NCBI GenBank assembly: GCA_003647375.1
Contig: QMMS01000102.1
Span: forward strand, 1-13,220
Source: Deltaproteobacteria bacterium
Lineage (GTDB): Bacteria > Desulfobacterota > Desulfobacteria > Desulfobacterales > B30-G6
Reading direction: 5' to 3'
Length of the DNA stretch: 13,220 nt
In this document: in pieces, positions 1 to 6,551 of the stretch
Layout: every line of letters starts with the position of its first letter
How positions within the stretch are numbered: the stretch's first letter is position 1
Made by a program: the position numbers and the translations under genes
The notes under the pieces: model-generated
Database searches by the model: none
What the model saw: the letters and a program-made list of their open reading frames with translations, nothing else
Told to the model about the DNA's origin: nothing

Positions 1-35
1 CAATCATATTGGGAAAGGCAAACAAACACAAACAT

Positions 36-41
36 GGAGGG
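36..41 (+). promoter_or_regulatory. Ribosome binding site of the GntR-family regulator
   Basis: GGAGGG lies 8 nt upstream of the TTG at position 50. It decides the TTG start, because the ATG at 34-36 overlaps it and is out of frame. The 49 nt visible upstream show no operator or promoter I can identify. Confidence 0.7.
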
Positions 42-49
42 TAAAGATT

Positions 50-790
50 TTGGCTGACAACAGATTGCCTCTTAAACCCATGCGGAGAGTGCTTGTTTCT
101 GATGAAATTATTGAACAATTCAAAAATCTTATCCTGGATGGAACCTTGAAACCAGGAGATGGTTTAGGATCGGAAACAAATCTGGCAACTCAAATGAATG
201 TGGGTCGCAGCACCATCAGGGAAGCCCTAAAGGTGTTGATCCATCTCGGGTTCATTGAAAGAAAAGGTAAGGTGGCAGTTGTTTCAGAGCACCTCGGCGG
301 CGGTATAAACCCCCGGGACATCATTGAGAGGTTCAGGGCTAATCGAAACCTTCTGGAAATGATAGAAGTTCGTAAAATCATTGAGCCGGATATCGCGGCT
401 ATGGCGGCAACCCGGCATGATGCCGGTGATCTGGATTTGATATTGCAGGATGTTGGCGCCATGAAGGAATCGATAGAGAATTTGGATGCTTTTCTGGAGC
501 ACGATTACCATTTTCACCTGCACATTGCTCAGGCCAGCCGGAACCAGATTTTAATTGAAATTACCCGTGGAATCCAGGATATACTGAAAAAAACCCAGGA
601 GTATGTCCTCCGTAAGAGTGACAGCATCCATCATCGGTCTCTCATGTTCCATACTAAGATATTTAAAGCCATTCAAAAAGGACAGCCCGAACTGGCCGGA
701 AAGCTTATGTTCGATCATATCGAAGATATTGAGAGCGAAATGTATGCCATTTTGAAGCAAAAGAACAGAGCTAAAAGGAATTTGTCTTGA
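50..790 (+). CDS. FadR-subfamily GntR transcriptional regulator (FCD domain)
   Basis: Predicted cytoplasmic DNA-binding repressor or activator of 246 aa, the usual FadR-subfamily length. Residues about 14-80 form the GntR winged helix-turn-helix, with the recognition-helix signature GRSTIREAL at 52-60. Residues about 98-232 form the all-helical FCD ligand domain. That domain carries the expected metal-binding set: D152 and H156 (in DYHFH), H201 and H223. Members with this set usually bind a metal and a small carboxylate effector, so an organic acid inducer is likely. It heads the plus-strand catabolic run and overlaps the next gene by 4 nt, so it probably controls the genes downstream. The start is TTG, supported by GGAGGG 8 nt upstream. 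The effector is unknown. Family assignment is firm; the regulated targets are inference. Confidence 0.93.
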   Translation: MADNRLPLKPMRRVLVSDEIIEQFKNLILDGTLKPGDGLGSETNLATQMNVGRSTIREALKVLIHLGFIERKGKVAVVSEHLGGGINPRDIIERFRANRNLLEMIEVRKIIEPDIAAMAATRHDAGDLDLILQDVGAMKESIENLDAFLEHDYHFHLHIAQASRNQILIEITRGIQDILKKTQEYVLRKSDSIHHRSLMFHTKIFKAIQKGQPELAGKLMFDHIEDIESEMYAILKQKNRAKRNLS

Positions 791-2019
791 TTATGAATAG
801 AACGGTTCTGTTAATTGCAACCTTTGATACCAAAGAACAGGAGGCCGTGTTTTTAATCAAGTGCCTGCAGGCCCGGGGGGTGGAGGTTCTCACCATGGAT
901 GCAGGAATCCTGTCTCCCTCCGGCATCTCTGTGGATGTAGATCAGGACCAGGTAGCCCGTCACGGCGGCAATTCACTCAAGGATCTTCTGGCTGCGGGTG
1001 ACAAGAGCGCCTGTCTTTTCAACATGATCCGGGGGGCGGAGATTCTCACGGCAGAACTCTATGAGCAGGGGCGGTTTCACGGCGTCATATCCATCGGCGG
1101 TGGTCAGGGGACCGATATCGGATGTGCCGCCATGCGTTGTTTGCCCACCGGTGTTCCCAAATTAATGGTTTCTACCGTGGCCTCCGGCCGGGCGACATTT
1201 GGTCCTTTTGTGGGGACCAAAGACATCACCATGATGCACTCTGTGGCGGATATGCAGGGGTTGAATTTTTTAACCCGGCGCATTCTGAAAAATGCCGCCG
1301 GTGCTATCTGTGGAATGGTTCAGAGCGCCGGGACGGCGGACCCGGGACCGCAGGGCATTCCCGTGGCATTGTCCATGCTTGGAACGACCACACCGGGCGC
1401 CTTGCGTGCCAAGACAATATTGGAAGACAGCGGTTTTGAAGTGGTGGCTTATCATCAAAACGGAACAGGGGGCATTGCCATGGAGGACATGATCCGTGGC
1501 GCTGATTTTAAAGGTGTTCTGGATTTGAATCTGCATGAAATAGGGGATCGATATGTAGGGGGTCTGCATGGTGCTATTCGGGGAGATCGCCTGGAAGCCG
1601 CGGGAGACACGGGTATTCCCCAGTTCATTGCTCCGGGAAGCATCAATTACATGGTACTCGGCCCTTTGGAATCACTGTCACCGGAAATGCGGGCCCGAAA
1701 ATTGATTGTTCATAATTCCTATCTTACTTTGGTGCGCCTCAATCATGAAGAACTGAGCGGTGTCGGCAAGCTGGTTGCAGAAAAATTGAATCGTGCCAGA
1801 GGGATCACCCGTGTGTTCATCCCTTTGCAGGGATACTCATTTCCTGATCGACACAGCCTGCCGCACTGGGACCCTGAAGGGAATCAGGTGTTCGTGGACG
1901 CTCTAAAGGCAGATCTCAATCCTGAAATACCGCTGGTTGAACTGGACGCTCATATCAATGATCCGGAATTTATTGATCCGGTTGTAGAAGAATTTCTTTC
2001 TGTGATGAACGCAACTTAG
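787..2019 (+). CDS. UPF0261 family protein (Tm-1-like ATP-binding domain)
   Basis: Protein of 410 aa, matching the full length of UPF0261 (COG5441). Hallmarks are TFDTKEQE at 12-19, the glycine-rich GGGQGTD at 104-110, and FVGTKDITMM at 141-150 followed by HSVADMQGLN. The family is related to the N-terminal half of the tomato antiviral protein Tm-1, which binds ATP. The bacterial function is not established to my knowledge, and no signal peptide or membrane segment is visible. The chosen start is TTG 787, because AAAAGGAA at 773-780 is well spaced from it. ATG 793 is a possible alternative, two codons shorter. The TTG overlaps the stop of the regulator gene (TTGA), suggesting translational coupling. 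Bacterial homologues are often next to a TIM-barrel partner of the PEP-hydrolase/Tm-1 C-terminal type. None is here, although a DapA-type TIM barrel lies three genes on. A catabolic or ligand-activating role is inference. Confidence 0.9.
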   Translation: MIMNRTVLLIATFDTKEQEAVFLIKCLQARGVEVLTMDAGILSPSGISVDVDQDQVARHGGNSLKDLLAAGDKSACLFNMIRGAEILTAELYEQGRFHGVISIGGGQGTDIGCAAMRCLPTGVPKLMVSTVASGRATFGPFVGTKDITMMHSVADMQGLNFLTRRILKNAAGAICGMVQSAGTADPGPQGIPVALSMLGTTTPGALRAKTILEDSGFEVVAYHQNGTGGIAMEDMIRGADFKGVLDLNLHEIGDRYVGGLHGAIRGDRLEAAGDTGIPQFIAPGSINYMVLGPLESLSPEMRARKLIVHNSYLTLVRLNHEELSGVGKLVAEKLNRARGITRVFIPLQGYSFPDRHSLPHWDPEGNQVFVDALKADLNPEIPLVELDAHINDPEFIDPVVEEFLSVMNAT

Positions 2020-2040
2020 ATTAATGTTAAGGGGTAGAAA

Positions 2041-2814
2041 ATGGGTAATCGTCTGGAGAACAGGGTTTCAATTGTTACCGGGGCTGCGCGGGGGATGGGA
2101 TATGCCATCGCAAAAGCGCTGTATGATGAAGGTGCCAGAGTGGTTGTTGTCGACATCGATGCCGAAGCGGTTATCCATGCTGCCATATCGCTGGACCCGG
2201 ACAGCACTCGTGTCATGGGGCGCAAGGTCGATGTGACCAGCAAAGAGCAGGTCCAAAATCTGACCCGGGAAGTGACATCCGCCTGGGGAGGAATCGATAT
2301 TCTGGTGAACAATGCAGGGGGGGCTCTTTTTACCCCTCATATTCTGGCGGAAATCGAAGAGAAAGACTGGAACCTTGTGGTTGATGTCAACTTGAAAGGT
2401 GCTTTTTTATTTTGTCAGGCTATGATTCCTGCCATGGAAAAGCAGGGCAGGGGTTCCATCGTCAATATTTCCGCCCTTGCTGCACACTGGCGGGCGTCCC
2501 TGGCGGGTGTCCAGTACACGGCGGCCAAAGCCGGGGTCGAAGGGTTGACCCGCCAGCTGGCCTACGACTGGGGAAAGTGCGGCATACGTGTCAATGCTGT
2601 CGCCCCTACCATAACGCTGACCGGGGATCGGGTTGAATCCCTGTGGGAAAGCAAGAGCGAAGAGGAAAAGAAAAAAGTGCTGTCGGCCATACCGTTGGGG
2701 CGGATGTCCACCCCAGAAGAGGTTGCCTCTGTGGTTGTGTTCCTGGCTAGTGATGAATCGAGCTATGTAACCGGAATCACCATCGATGTTTCCGGCGGCA
2801 GGTACCTGCGGTGA
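2041..2814 (+). CDS. SDR-family NAD(P)-dependent oxidoreductase
   Basis: Classical short-chain dehydrogenase/reductase of 257 aa, the family norm. The dinucleotide-binding motif TGAARGMG is at 13-20. D38 at the end of the second beta strand favours NAD over NADP. NNAG is at 90-93, and the catalytic set is N117, S144, Y159 and K163 (YTAAK). The C-terminal part has the usual SDEASYVTG-like end (SDESSYVTG) followed by DVSGG. It most resembles the FabG/glucose-dehydrogenase-like branch that oxidises secondary alcohols of polyols, sugars or hydroxy acids. The ATG follows AAGGGG (2029-2034) by 6 nt, and the gene starts 21 nt after the UPF0261 gene, so the two are very likely cotranscribed. A biosynthetic ketoacyl reductase role is unlikely in this neighbourhood. 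The exact substrate cannot be told. Confidence 0.93.
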   Translation: MGNRLENRVSIVTGAARGMGYAIAKALYDEGARVVVVDIDAEAVIHAAISLDPDSTRVMGRKVDVTSKEQVQNLTREVTSAWGGIDILVNNAGGALFTPHILAEIEEKDWNLVVDVNLKGAFLFCQAMIPAMEKQGRGSIVNISALAAHWRASLAGVQYTAAKAGVEGLTRQLAYDWGKCGIRVNAVAPTITLTGDRVESLWESKSEEEKKKVLSAIPLGRMSTPEEVASVVVFLASDESSYVTGITIDVSGGRYLR

Positions 2815-2835
2815 TCCCGGGGGTTATATTTTGGA

Positions 2836-2932
2836 CATTTGAGCATTCGATATTTGGATTTGCCCTTCGACCTTGCTCAGGGTGGTGAGCCTGTCGAACC
2901 ATTTTGTATTTAGATATTCGTATTTAGAATTT
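2836..2932 (+). repeat. AT-rich dispersed intergenic repeat, interrupted copy
   Basis: Two half-sites, 2836-2862 (starting CATTTGAGCATTCGATATTT) and 2902-2932 (ending TATTTAGAATTT), match a continuous sequence at 6385-6442 with a few substitutions. They are split here by a 39-nt insertion that contains a palindrome. The stretch lies in the 137-nt spacer between the SDR gene and the hydroxyacid dehydrogenase start. No promoter can be called with confidence in this AT-rich DNA. Confidence 0.75.
2863..2900 (+). repeat. 38-nt palindromic (REP-like) element, copy 1
   Basis: This imperfect palindrome can fold with TTCGAC (2866-2871) pairing with GTCGAA (2893-2898) and GCTCA (2875-2879) with TGAGC (2886-2890), leaving a small bulge and a 6-nt loop. 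The reverse complement recurs at 6288-6325 with one mismatch in 38. Its arrangement inside an AT-rich repeat that is uninterrupted elsewhere in the window suggests a small non-coding mobile element. If transcribed it would form a hairpin, but there is no following U-tract, so a terminator role is not supported. Confidence 0.85.
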
Positions 2933-2938
2933 TTTTAT

Positions 2939-2945
2939 AAAGGAG
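2939..2945 (+). promoter_or_regulatory. Ribosome binding site that sets the hydroxyacid dehydrogenase start
   Basis: AAAGGAG ends directly against the TTG at 2946, leaving no spacing, but is 6 nt from the in-frame TTG at 2952. The second TTG is therefore the better start. No in-frame ATG or GTG lies near. Confidence 0.7.
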
Positions 2946-2951
2946 TTGAAG

Positions 2952-3968
2952 TTGGAATCTTCAAAATGTGTTTTGTTGCCTCAGCCCATTGAAGCTGAGG
3001 CTGTGGAGGCTCTGGAACAGGCCGGTGTTGGTATGGTACTGGCTGAAGATCCGAGCCCTGAAACGGTGCGTCCACTGTTAAGCGACGTGCAGGGTTTGAT
3101 ACTGCGAACCGGTATTAAAATTACCGGGGAACTGATGGACCGGGCCCACGATCTGCAGGTAATTTCCCGTACCGGCGGTGGGCTTGACAACGTTGAGGTG
3201 GAAGCCGCAACGAAAAAAAATATTATCGTTACCTCAAATCTGGGAGTAAACACAAGCAGTGTCGTCGAGCATGCGCTGGCTTTGATGCTGGCTCTGGTCA
3301 AACAGATCCCGACCATGGACAGGGCGGTTCGAGACGAAGAATTTAAAATCCGTTATAAAAGTCTACCACGGGATTTAAGGGGAAAAACTCTCGGTCTTCT
3401 GGGATTTGGCCGCATCGGCTCAGAACTCGGGCGTAGTTGTCGCGAGCTTTTTAATATGCAGGTGATCAGCCATGATCCGTATGTGCCCGAACCGGCCAGG
3501 GCGGTCTGCAAGGGTCAGGTTGAATTTGTAGAGCGTGAAGAACTGTTTGGCAGGTCAGATGTTCTATCGATTCATGTTCCCCTGACCGAAACGACCCATC
3601 ATGCCGTGGGGGAACAGGCGCTGGCCCTTATGAAGCCGTCCTCAATTATCATCAATACGGCGCGGGGTCCGATAATTGACCAGTCTGCCCTGTTCCATGC
3701 GCTGCGAAACCGAAAAATAGGCGGCGCAGGACTGGATGTTTTTGAACAGGAGCCGGTTGCCCGTGACAATCCTTTGCTGGGTCTGGACAACATTATTTTG
3801 ACACCCCACTCGGCGGCCTTGACAAAAGAATGTGTTATCCGGATGGCGGTGGAGGCAGTCAACTGTACTCTGGCAGTATTCAGCGGCAGGGTACCGCCGA
3901 ATGTGGCCAATCCGCAAGTATTGGCTACAGATAGATGGAAGCATCTGGTACCGGTAGCTGATAAATAG
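2952..3968 (+). CDS. D-isomer-specific 2-hydroxyacid dehydrogenase (SerA-like, no ACT domain)
   Basis: Cytoplasmic NAD-dependent dehydrogenase of 338 aa that should interconvert a 2-hydroxy acid and a 2-keto acid. The split N- and C-terminal catalytic domain surrounds a Rossmann domain with GFGRIG at 151-156 and an acidic D175 after the second strand (HDPY), which favours NAD. The catalytic residues R238 (NTARGP), E267 (FEQEP) and H286 (TPHSA) are all present. At 338 aa it is shorter than phosphoglycerate dehydrogenases with an ACT tail, and it sits in a catabolic cluster, so serine biosynthesis is unlikely. The start is TTG 2952; starting at 2946 would place the Shine-Dalgarno against the start codon. 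The upstream spacer holds repeats, so this gene may have its own promoter or depend on read-through. The substrate is unknown. Confidence 0.9.
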   Translation: MESSKCVLLPQPIEAEAVEALEQAGVGMVLAEDPSPETVRPLLSDVQGLILRTGIKITGELMDRAHDLQVISRTGGGLDNVEVEAATKKNIIVTSNLGVNTSSVVEHALALMLALVKQIPTMDRAVRDEEFKIRYKSLPRDLRGKTLGLLGFGRIGSELGRSCRELFNMQVISHDPYVPEPARAVCKGQVEFVEREELFGRSDVLSIHVPLTETTHHAVGEQALALMKPSSIIINTARGPIIDQSALFHALRNRKIGGAGLDVFEQEPVARDNPLLGLDNIILTPHSAALTKECVIRMAVEAVNCTLAVFSGRVPPNVANPQVLATDRWKHLVPVADK

Positions 3969-4037
3969 ATCTGTGGACAAAAGTGAACATAGAAGACATT
4001 TATGAGGTATTAACCTGGCGATTAAATAGCCAACTCC

Positions 4038-4099
4038 GTCATGCCGGACTTGATCCGGCATCCAGTGTTCTTCTGGATTCCCGCCTTCGCGGGAATGAC
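4038..4099 (+). repeat. 62-nt compound palindrome with three hairpins (MITE/REP-like)
   Basis: The ends are inverted GTCAT (4038-4042) and ATGAC (4095-4099). Inside are three nested stems: TGCCGGA (4042-4048) with TCCGGCA (4054-4060), TCCAG (4061-4065) with CTGGA (4073-4077), and TTCCCGC (4078-4084) with GCGGGAA (4089-4095) around a CTTC loop. From memory, near-identical intergenic elements are scattered through many environmental bacterial genomes. It occupies much of the 194-nt spacer between the hydroxyacid dehydrogenase and the aldolase gene. It could attenuate transcription between them, but no U-tract follows. Confidence 0.85.
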
Positions 4100-4104
4100 A
4101 ACCT

Positions 4105-4120
4105 GCGGGTATTTATCCGC
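4105..4120 (+). other. Small inverted repeat upstream of the aldolase gene
   Basis: GCGGGT and ATCCGC pair (one G-U) around ATTT, ending 42 nt before the aldolase ATG. It could be a short hairpin or an operator-like site. It may equally be chance; no matching copy is seen elsewhere in the window. Confidence 0.3.
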
Positions 4121-4162
4121 CGGAGTAATAACTTCTAACAATTTTCTACGGAGGAAATAATA

Positions 4163-5044
4163 ATGGCTAAAAAATTATCGGGAATTCTGGCACCGATTTG
4201 TACACCGTTTGTCAATCAGGAGGTGTCCATCGAGAGGGTGCGGGAGAACATGCACCAATATCGAACTGTGGCCCTTGCAGGCTATTTTGCACTGGGAAGT
4301 AATGGTGAAAACAAGAGCCTCACCGAAAATGAAAAACTGGAATTACTTGAAACGGTGGTCAGTGAAAAGGCCGAAAACCAGGTAGTCCTAGCTGGAGCAG
4401 GATTTGAATCGACCCGGCAGACCATAGAATTTAGTAAAAAAGTAGCGGGGTTGGGGGCGGATTTCGTCACCATTGTGACACCGTCCTATTTTAAAAAACG
4501 ACTGACCGATGAAGCCATGGTTCGATACTTTACAGAGGTTGCCGACGCACTCCCGATTCCAGTAGTGGTCTACAATGCTCCTGGTTTTACCGGCATGACC
4601 GTTTCTGTGGGTGTGATTGGGAAAATTTCCCAGCATCCCAATATTGCCGGAATGAAAGATACATCCAAGGGTAATATGAGCGGCTACCTGGAAGCCGCCG
4701 ATGACGACTTTGATGTGCTTTCCGGCACCGTGAGCACCCTGTTTGAATCCATGGCTCTGGGGGCTACCGGAGGTGTGGTTTCTCTGGCAAATGCTTTTCC
4801 GGAACCATGCTGCCGGTTATTCGAAAAATATCAATCCGGTGACATGCAAGGGGCCCGGGACTTACACTACCGGCTCTTTCGTCTCAACCGGGCTGTTTCA
4901 GGAAGCTTTGGTGTTGCCGGTGTTAAATATGCCATGGAATTGGGTGGATATCATGGCGGGGATCCACGTCTGCCCCTGCTTCCCATAACGGAAGAAGGGA
5001 AGGCTTCGGTTCGGGATGCCGTCAAGATGGCTAATCTTTTTTAG
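4163..5044 (+). CDS. DapA/dihydrodipicolinate synthase-family aldolase or lyase
   Basis: TIM-barrel class I (Schiff-base) lyase of 293 aa, the normal family length. The Schiff-base lysine is K165 (AGMKDTS), the catalytic tyrosine is Y137 (VVVYNAP), and the carboxylate-binding loop is GSNGE at 45-49. True dihydrodipicolinate synthase usually has GTTGE there. GSNGE is what I recall from 4-hydroxy-2-oxoglutarate aldolase (HOGA1) type members, so cleavage of a 2-keto-4-hydroxy acid to pyruvate plus an aldehyde or glyoxylate is a reasonable guess. A decarboxylating or dehydrating member cannot be excluded. The ATG has GGAGG (4150-4154) 8 nt upstream. The gene lies between two dehydrogenase genes in a catabolic cluster, with no lysine genes nearby. 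Family certain, reaction inferred. Confidence 0.92.
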   Translation: MAKKLSGILAPICTPFVNQEVSIERVRENMHQYRTVALAGYFALGSNGENKSLTENEKLELLETVVSEKAENQVVLAGAGFESTRQTIEFSKKVAGLGADFVTIVTPSYFKKRLTDEAMVRYFTEVADALPIPVVVYNAPGFTGMTVSVGVIGKISQHPNIAGMKDTSKGNMSGYLEAADDDFDVLSGTVSTLFESMALGATGGVVSLANAFPEPCCRLFEKYQSGDMQGARDLHYRLFRLNRAVSGSFGVAGVKYAMELGGYHGGDPRLPLLPITEEGKASVRDAVKMANLF

Positions 5045-5101
5045 CTGAAAAATCAAAACCAATACTTCCTTCTGACGAGAAAAGGTGAAAGGGAAAGACG
5101 C

Positions 5102-6172
5102 ATGAATATACCTGAGACCATGAGAGCGGCAGTTCTTTTTGACTTCAATGATGTCAGGATGACTGATCGGCCGGTTCCCACACCGGGTCCCGGCGAAGTG
5201 CTTGTGAAAATAGAGGCCTGCGGCGTTTGTGCCGGGGATATTAAAATCATAACAAAGGGGATGCCCAAGCAGCCGCCCATGGGAGAATTTATCATCGGTC
5301 ATGAATATGCCGGTACAATCGTTTCTCTGGGGGAGACTGTGGATGAATATAAGGTAGGGGACCGGGTCGCGGTGGAGGTACACAAAGGTTGCGGGCGCTG
5401 TAGAAATTGTATTATGGGCAAATACACCGTTTGTCTGAATTACGGAAACTCAGCCAAGGGCCATCGTGCCAACGGATTTACTACCAACGGCGGGTTTGCC
5501 CAATATGCGGTCAATCACGTCAACACACTACTCAAACTACCGGACATGATTTCTATAGACGAAGCCACCACGATTACGACTGCGGGAACGTCGCTATATG
5601 GTATCGACATAGCCGGAGGCTATATCCCCGGAGACACAGTCGCCGTGCTCGGACCCGGGTCCATCGGACTGATGGCTATCCAGTGCAGTAAAGCGCTTGG
5701 GGCCGGGCAAGTGATATTAACCGGTACCAGAGACAACCGGCTGGCGTTGGGCGGGAAGCTTGGTGCGGACCATGTTATAAACGTCAAAAAAACGGATCCG
5801 GTGGAAAAGGTAAAAGCACTGACAGGAGGTGTGGGAGCCGATTTTGTACTGGTAGCTTCCGGGCAGGAGGCCAGCCTCCAGCAGGCGCTGGAGATGACCC
5901 GCAAAGGCGGTGACATTACGGTGCTGGCCCACTTTGAAAAACCGGTGATGACCGACATCGGACTGGCAGTGAAAAACGGCATCAATCTCTACACCGTCAG
6001 AGGCGAGGGGCGCATGAGTTGTCATCGGGCCTTGTCCTTGATGGAAGAGGGCAAGATTAATGGAGAAGCACTCATTACACATACGTTTCCTCTGGAAAAC
6101 ATTAATGAAGCACTGGAGACGTTTGTCGGCAGGCATGACGATGCTTTGAAAGTCGTCGTACATCCGTGTTAG
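5102..6172 (+). CDS. Zinc-dependent medium-chain dehydrogenase (alcohol/polyol type)
   Basis: MDR-superfamily enzyme of 356 aa. The catalytic zinc ligands are C43 (CGVCAGD), H67 and E68 (GHEYAG). A full structural zinc lobe is made by C97, C100, C103 and C111. The Rossmann motif is GPGSIG at 184-189. The overall pattern is that of the sorbitol/threonine dehydrogenase branch, which oxidises secondary alcohols of polyols, sugars or amino alcohols. The segment after the second strand (TGTRDNR) lacks the usual acidic residue, so NADP use is possible. The ATG at 5102 has AAAGGG (5088-5093) 8 nt upstream; a second in-frame ATG at 5120 fits the conserved MRAAVL start and is an alternative. It follows the aldolase gene by 57 nt, probably in one transcript. 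The substrate is unknown. Confidence 0.93.
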   Translation: MNIPETMRAAVLFDFNDVRMTDRPVPTPGPGEVLVKIEACGVCAGDIKIITKGMPKQPPMGEFIIGHEYAGTIVSLGETVDEYKVGDRVAVEVHKGCGRCRNCIMGKYTVCLNYGNSAKGHRANGFTTNGGFAQYAVNHVNTLLKLPDMISIDEATTITTAGTSLYGIDIAGGYIPGDTVAVLGPGSIGLMAIQCSKALGAGQVILTGTRDNRLALGGKLGADHVINVKKTDPVEKVKALTGGVGADFVLVASGQEASLQQALEMTRKGGDITVLAHFEKPVMTDIGLAVKNGINLYTVRGEGRMSCHRALSLMEEGKINGEALITHTFPLENINEALETFVGRHDDALKVVVHPC

Positions 6173-6197
6173 GAATTCATTTATTTCGTCATTTAAA

Positions 6198-6218
6198 ACC
6201 TGGTCCTTTGGGCCAGGT
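6198..6218 (+). terminator. Possible terminator hairpin after the dehydrogenase gene
   Basis: A nine-pair stem (ACCTGGTCC with GGGCCAGGT, one G-U) closes on a TTT loop 25 nt after the stop codon at 6172. The stem is strong but there is no clear T-run behind it, so intrinsic termination is uncertain. The apex CCTTTGG is shared with a second hairpin at 6494-6512. Confidence 0.45.
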
Positions 6219-6287
6219 CAGAGATATTTGGCTATGCCGATGGCGGTAGTTACTTAAATCCGAAGCACAAAATTCGAAATCCTAAAC

Positions 6288-6325
6288 GGTTCGACAGGCT
6301 CACCGCCCTGAGCAAGGTCGAAGGG
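6288..6325 (-). repeat. 38-nt palindromic (REP-like) element, copy 2, inverted
   Basis: It is the reverse complement of 2863-2900 with one difference, at the loop (6304). The flanks, read on the minus strand, also resemble the AT-rich repeat around copy 1 (GATCATTCGGTATTG on one side, GTTTAGGATTTCGAATTT on the other). The whole composite element is therefore probably present here in diverged, inverted form. It lies in the 379-nt spacer 6173-6551. Confidence 0.85.
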
Positions 6326-6384
6326 CAATACCGAATGATCAAAACAAGACCTTGGAGATACCAGATCAAGCACTATGTTTGAAT

Positions 6385-6442
6385 CATTTGAGCATTTGAT
6401 ATTTGTATTTGTTTTGTATTTCGATATTCGGATTTAGAATTT
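6385..6442 (+). repeat. AT-rich dispersed repeat, uninterrupted copy
   Basis: This 58-nt stretch from CATTTGAGCATTTGATATTT to GGATTTAGAATTT aligns end to end with 2836-2862 plus 2902-2932, without the palindrome found between those halves. It behaves as the empty-site version of copy 1. It lies 110-167 nt upstream of the tctC start and may contribute AT-rich promoter DNA, but I cannot name a -35/-10 pair. Confidence 0.75.
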
Positions 6443-6493
6443 ATCACACGCTGGATGTGCAAAATATTAATCCCTTATAGGGCTGAATCAATG

Positions 6494-6512
6494 CCGGGCC
6501 CTTTGGACCCGG
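6494..6512 (+). promoter_or_regulatory. Hairpin in the tctC leader
   Basis: CCGGGCCC and GGACCCGG pair with one C-A mismatch around a TTT loop, ending 39 nt before the tctC ATG. The CCTTTGG apex matches the hairpin at 6198-6218. It could be a terminator of upstream transcripts, an mRNA-stabilising leader stem or a repeat; the sequence does not decide. No T-run follows. Confidence 0.4.
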
Positions 6513-6551
6513 GTATCTACTATTAACAACTGCTTTAACAGGAGGGTAATC

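Noticed and set aside
2952..3968. Phosphoglycerate dehydrogenase (serA) for serine synthesis
   Set aside because: No ACT or extended C-terminal domain is present, the length is 338 aa, and the gene lies in a catabolic cluster.
4038..4099. tRNA or structured small RNA gene
   Set aside because: Three serial hairpins with inverted ends do not form a cloverleaf, and the sequence fits a dispersed repeat better than an RNA gene.
4163..5044. Lysine-biosynthetic dihydrodipicolinate synthase (dapA)
   Set aside because: The loop is GSNGE rather than GTTGE, and the neighbours are catabolic dehydrogenases and a transporter, not lysine genes.
2836..6442. CRISPR array made from the repeated spacer sequences
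   Set aside because: The repeats are few, far apart, separated by genes and in both orientations, with no regular spacers and no cas genes.
6173..6551. Hidden small gene in the spacer before tctC
   Set aside because: The stretch is filled with repeats and hairpins; I see no open frame with a ribosome binding site and codon pattern like its neighbours.
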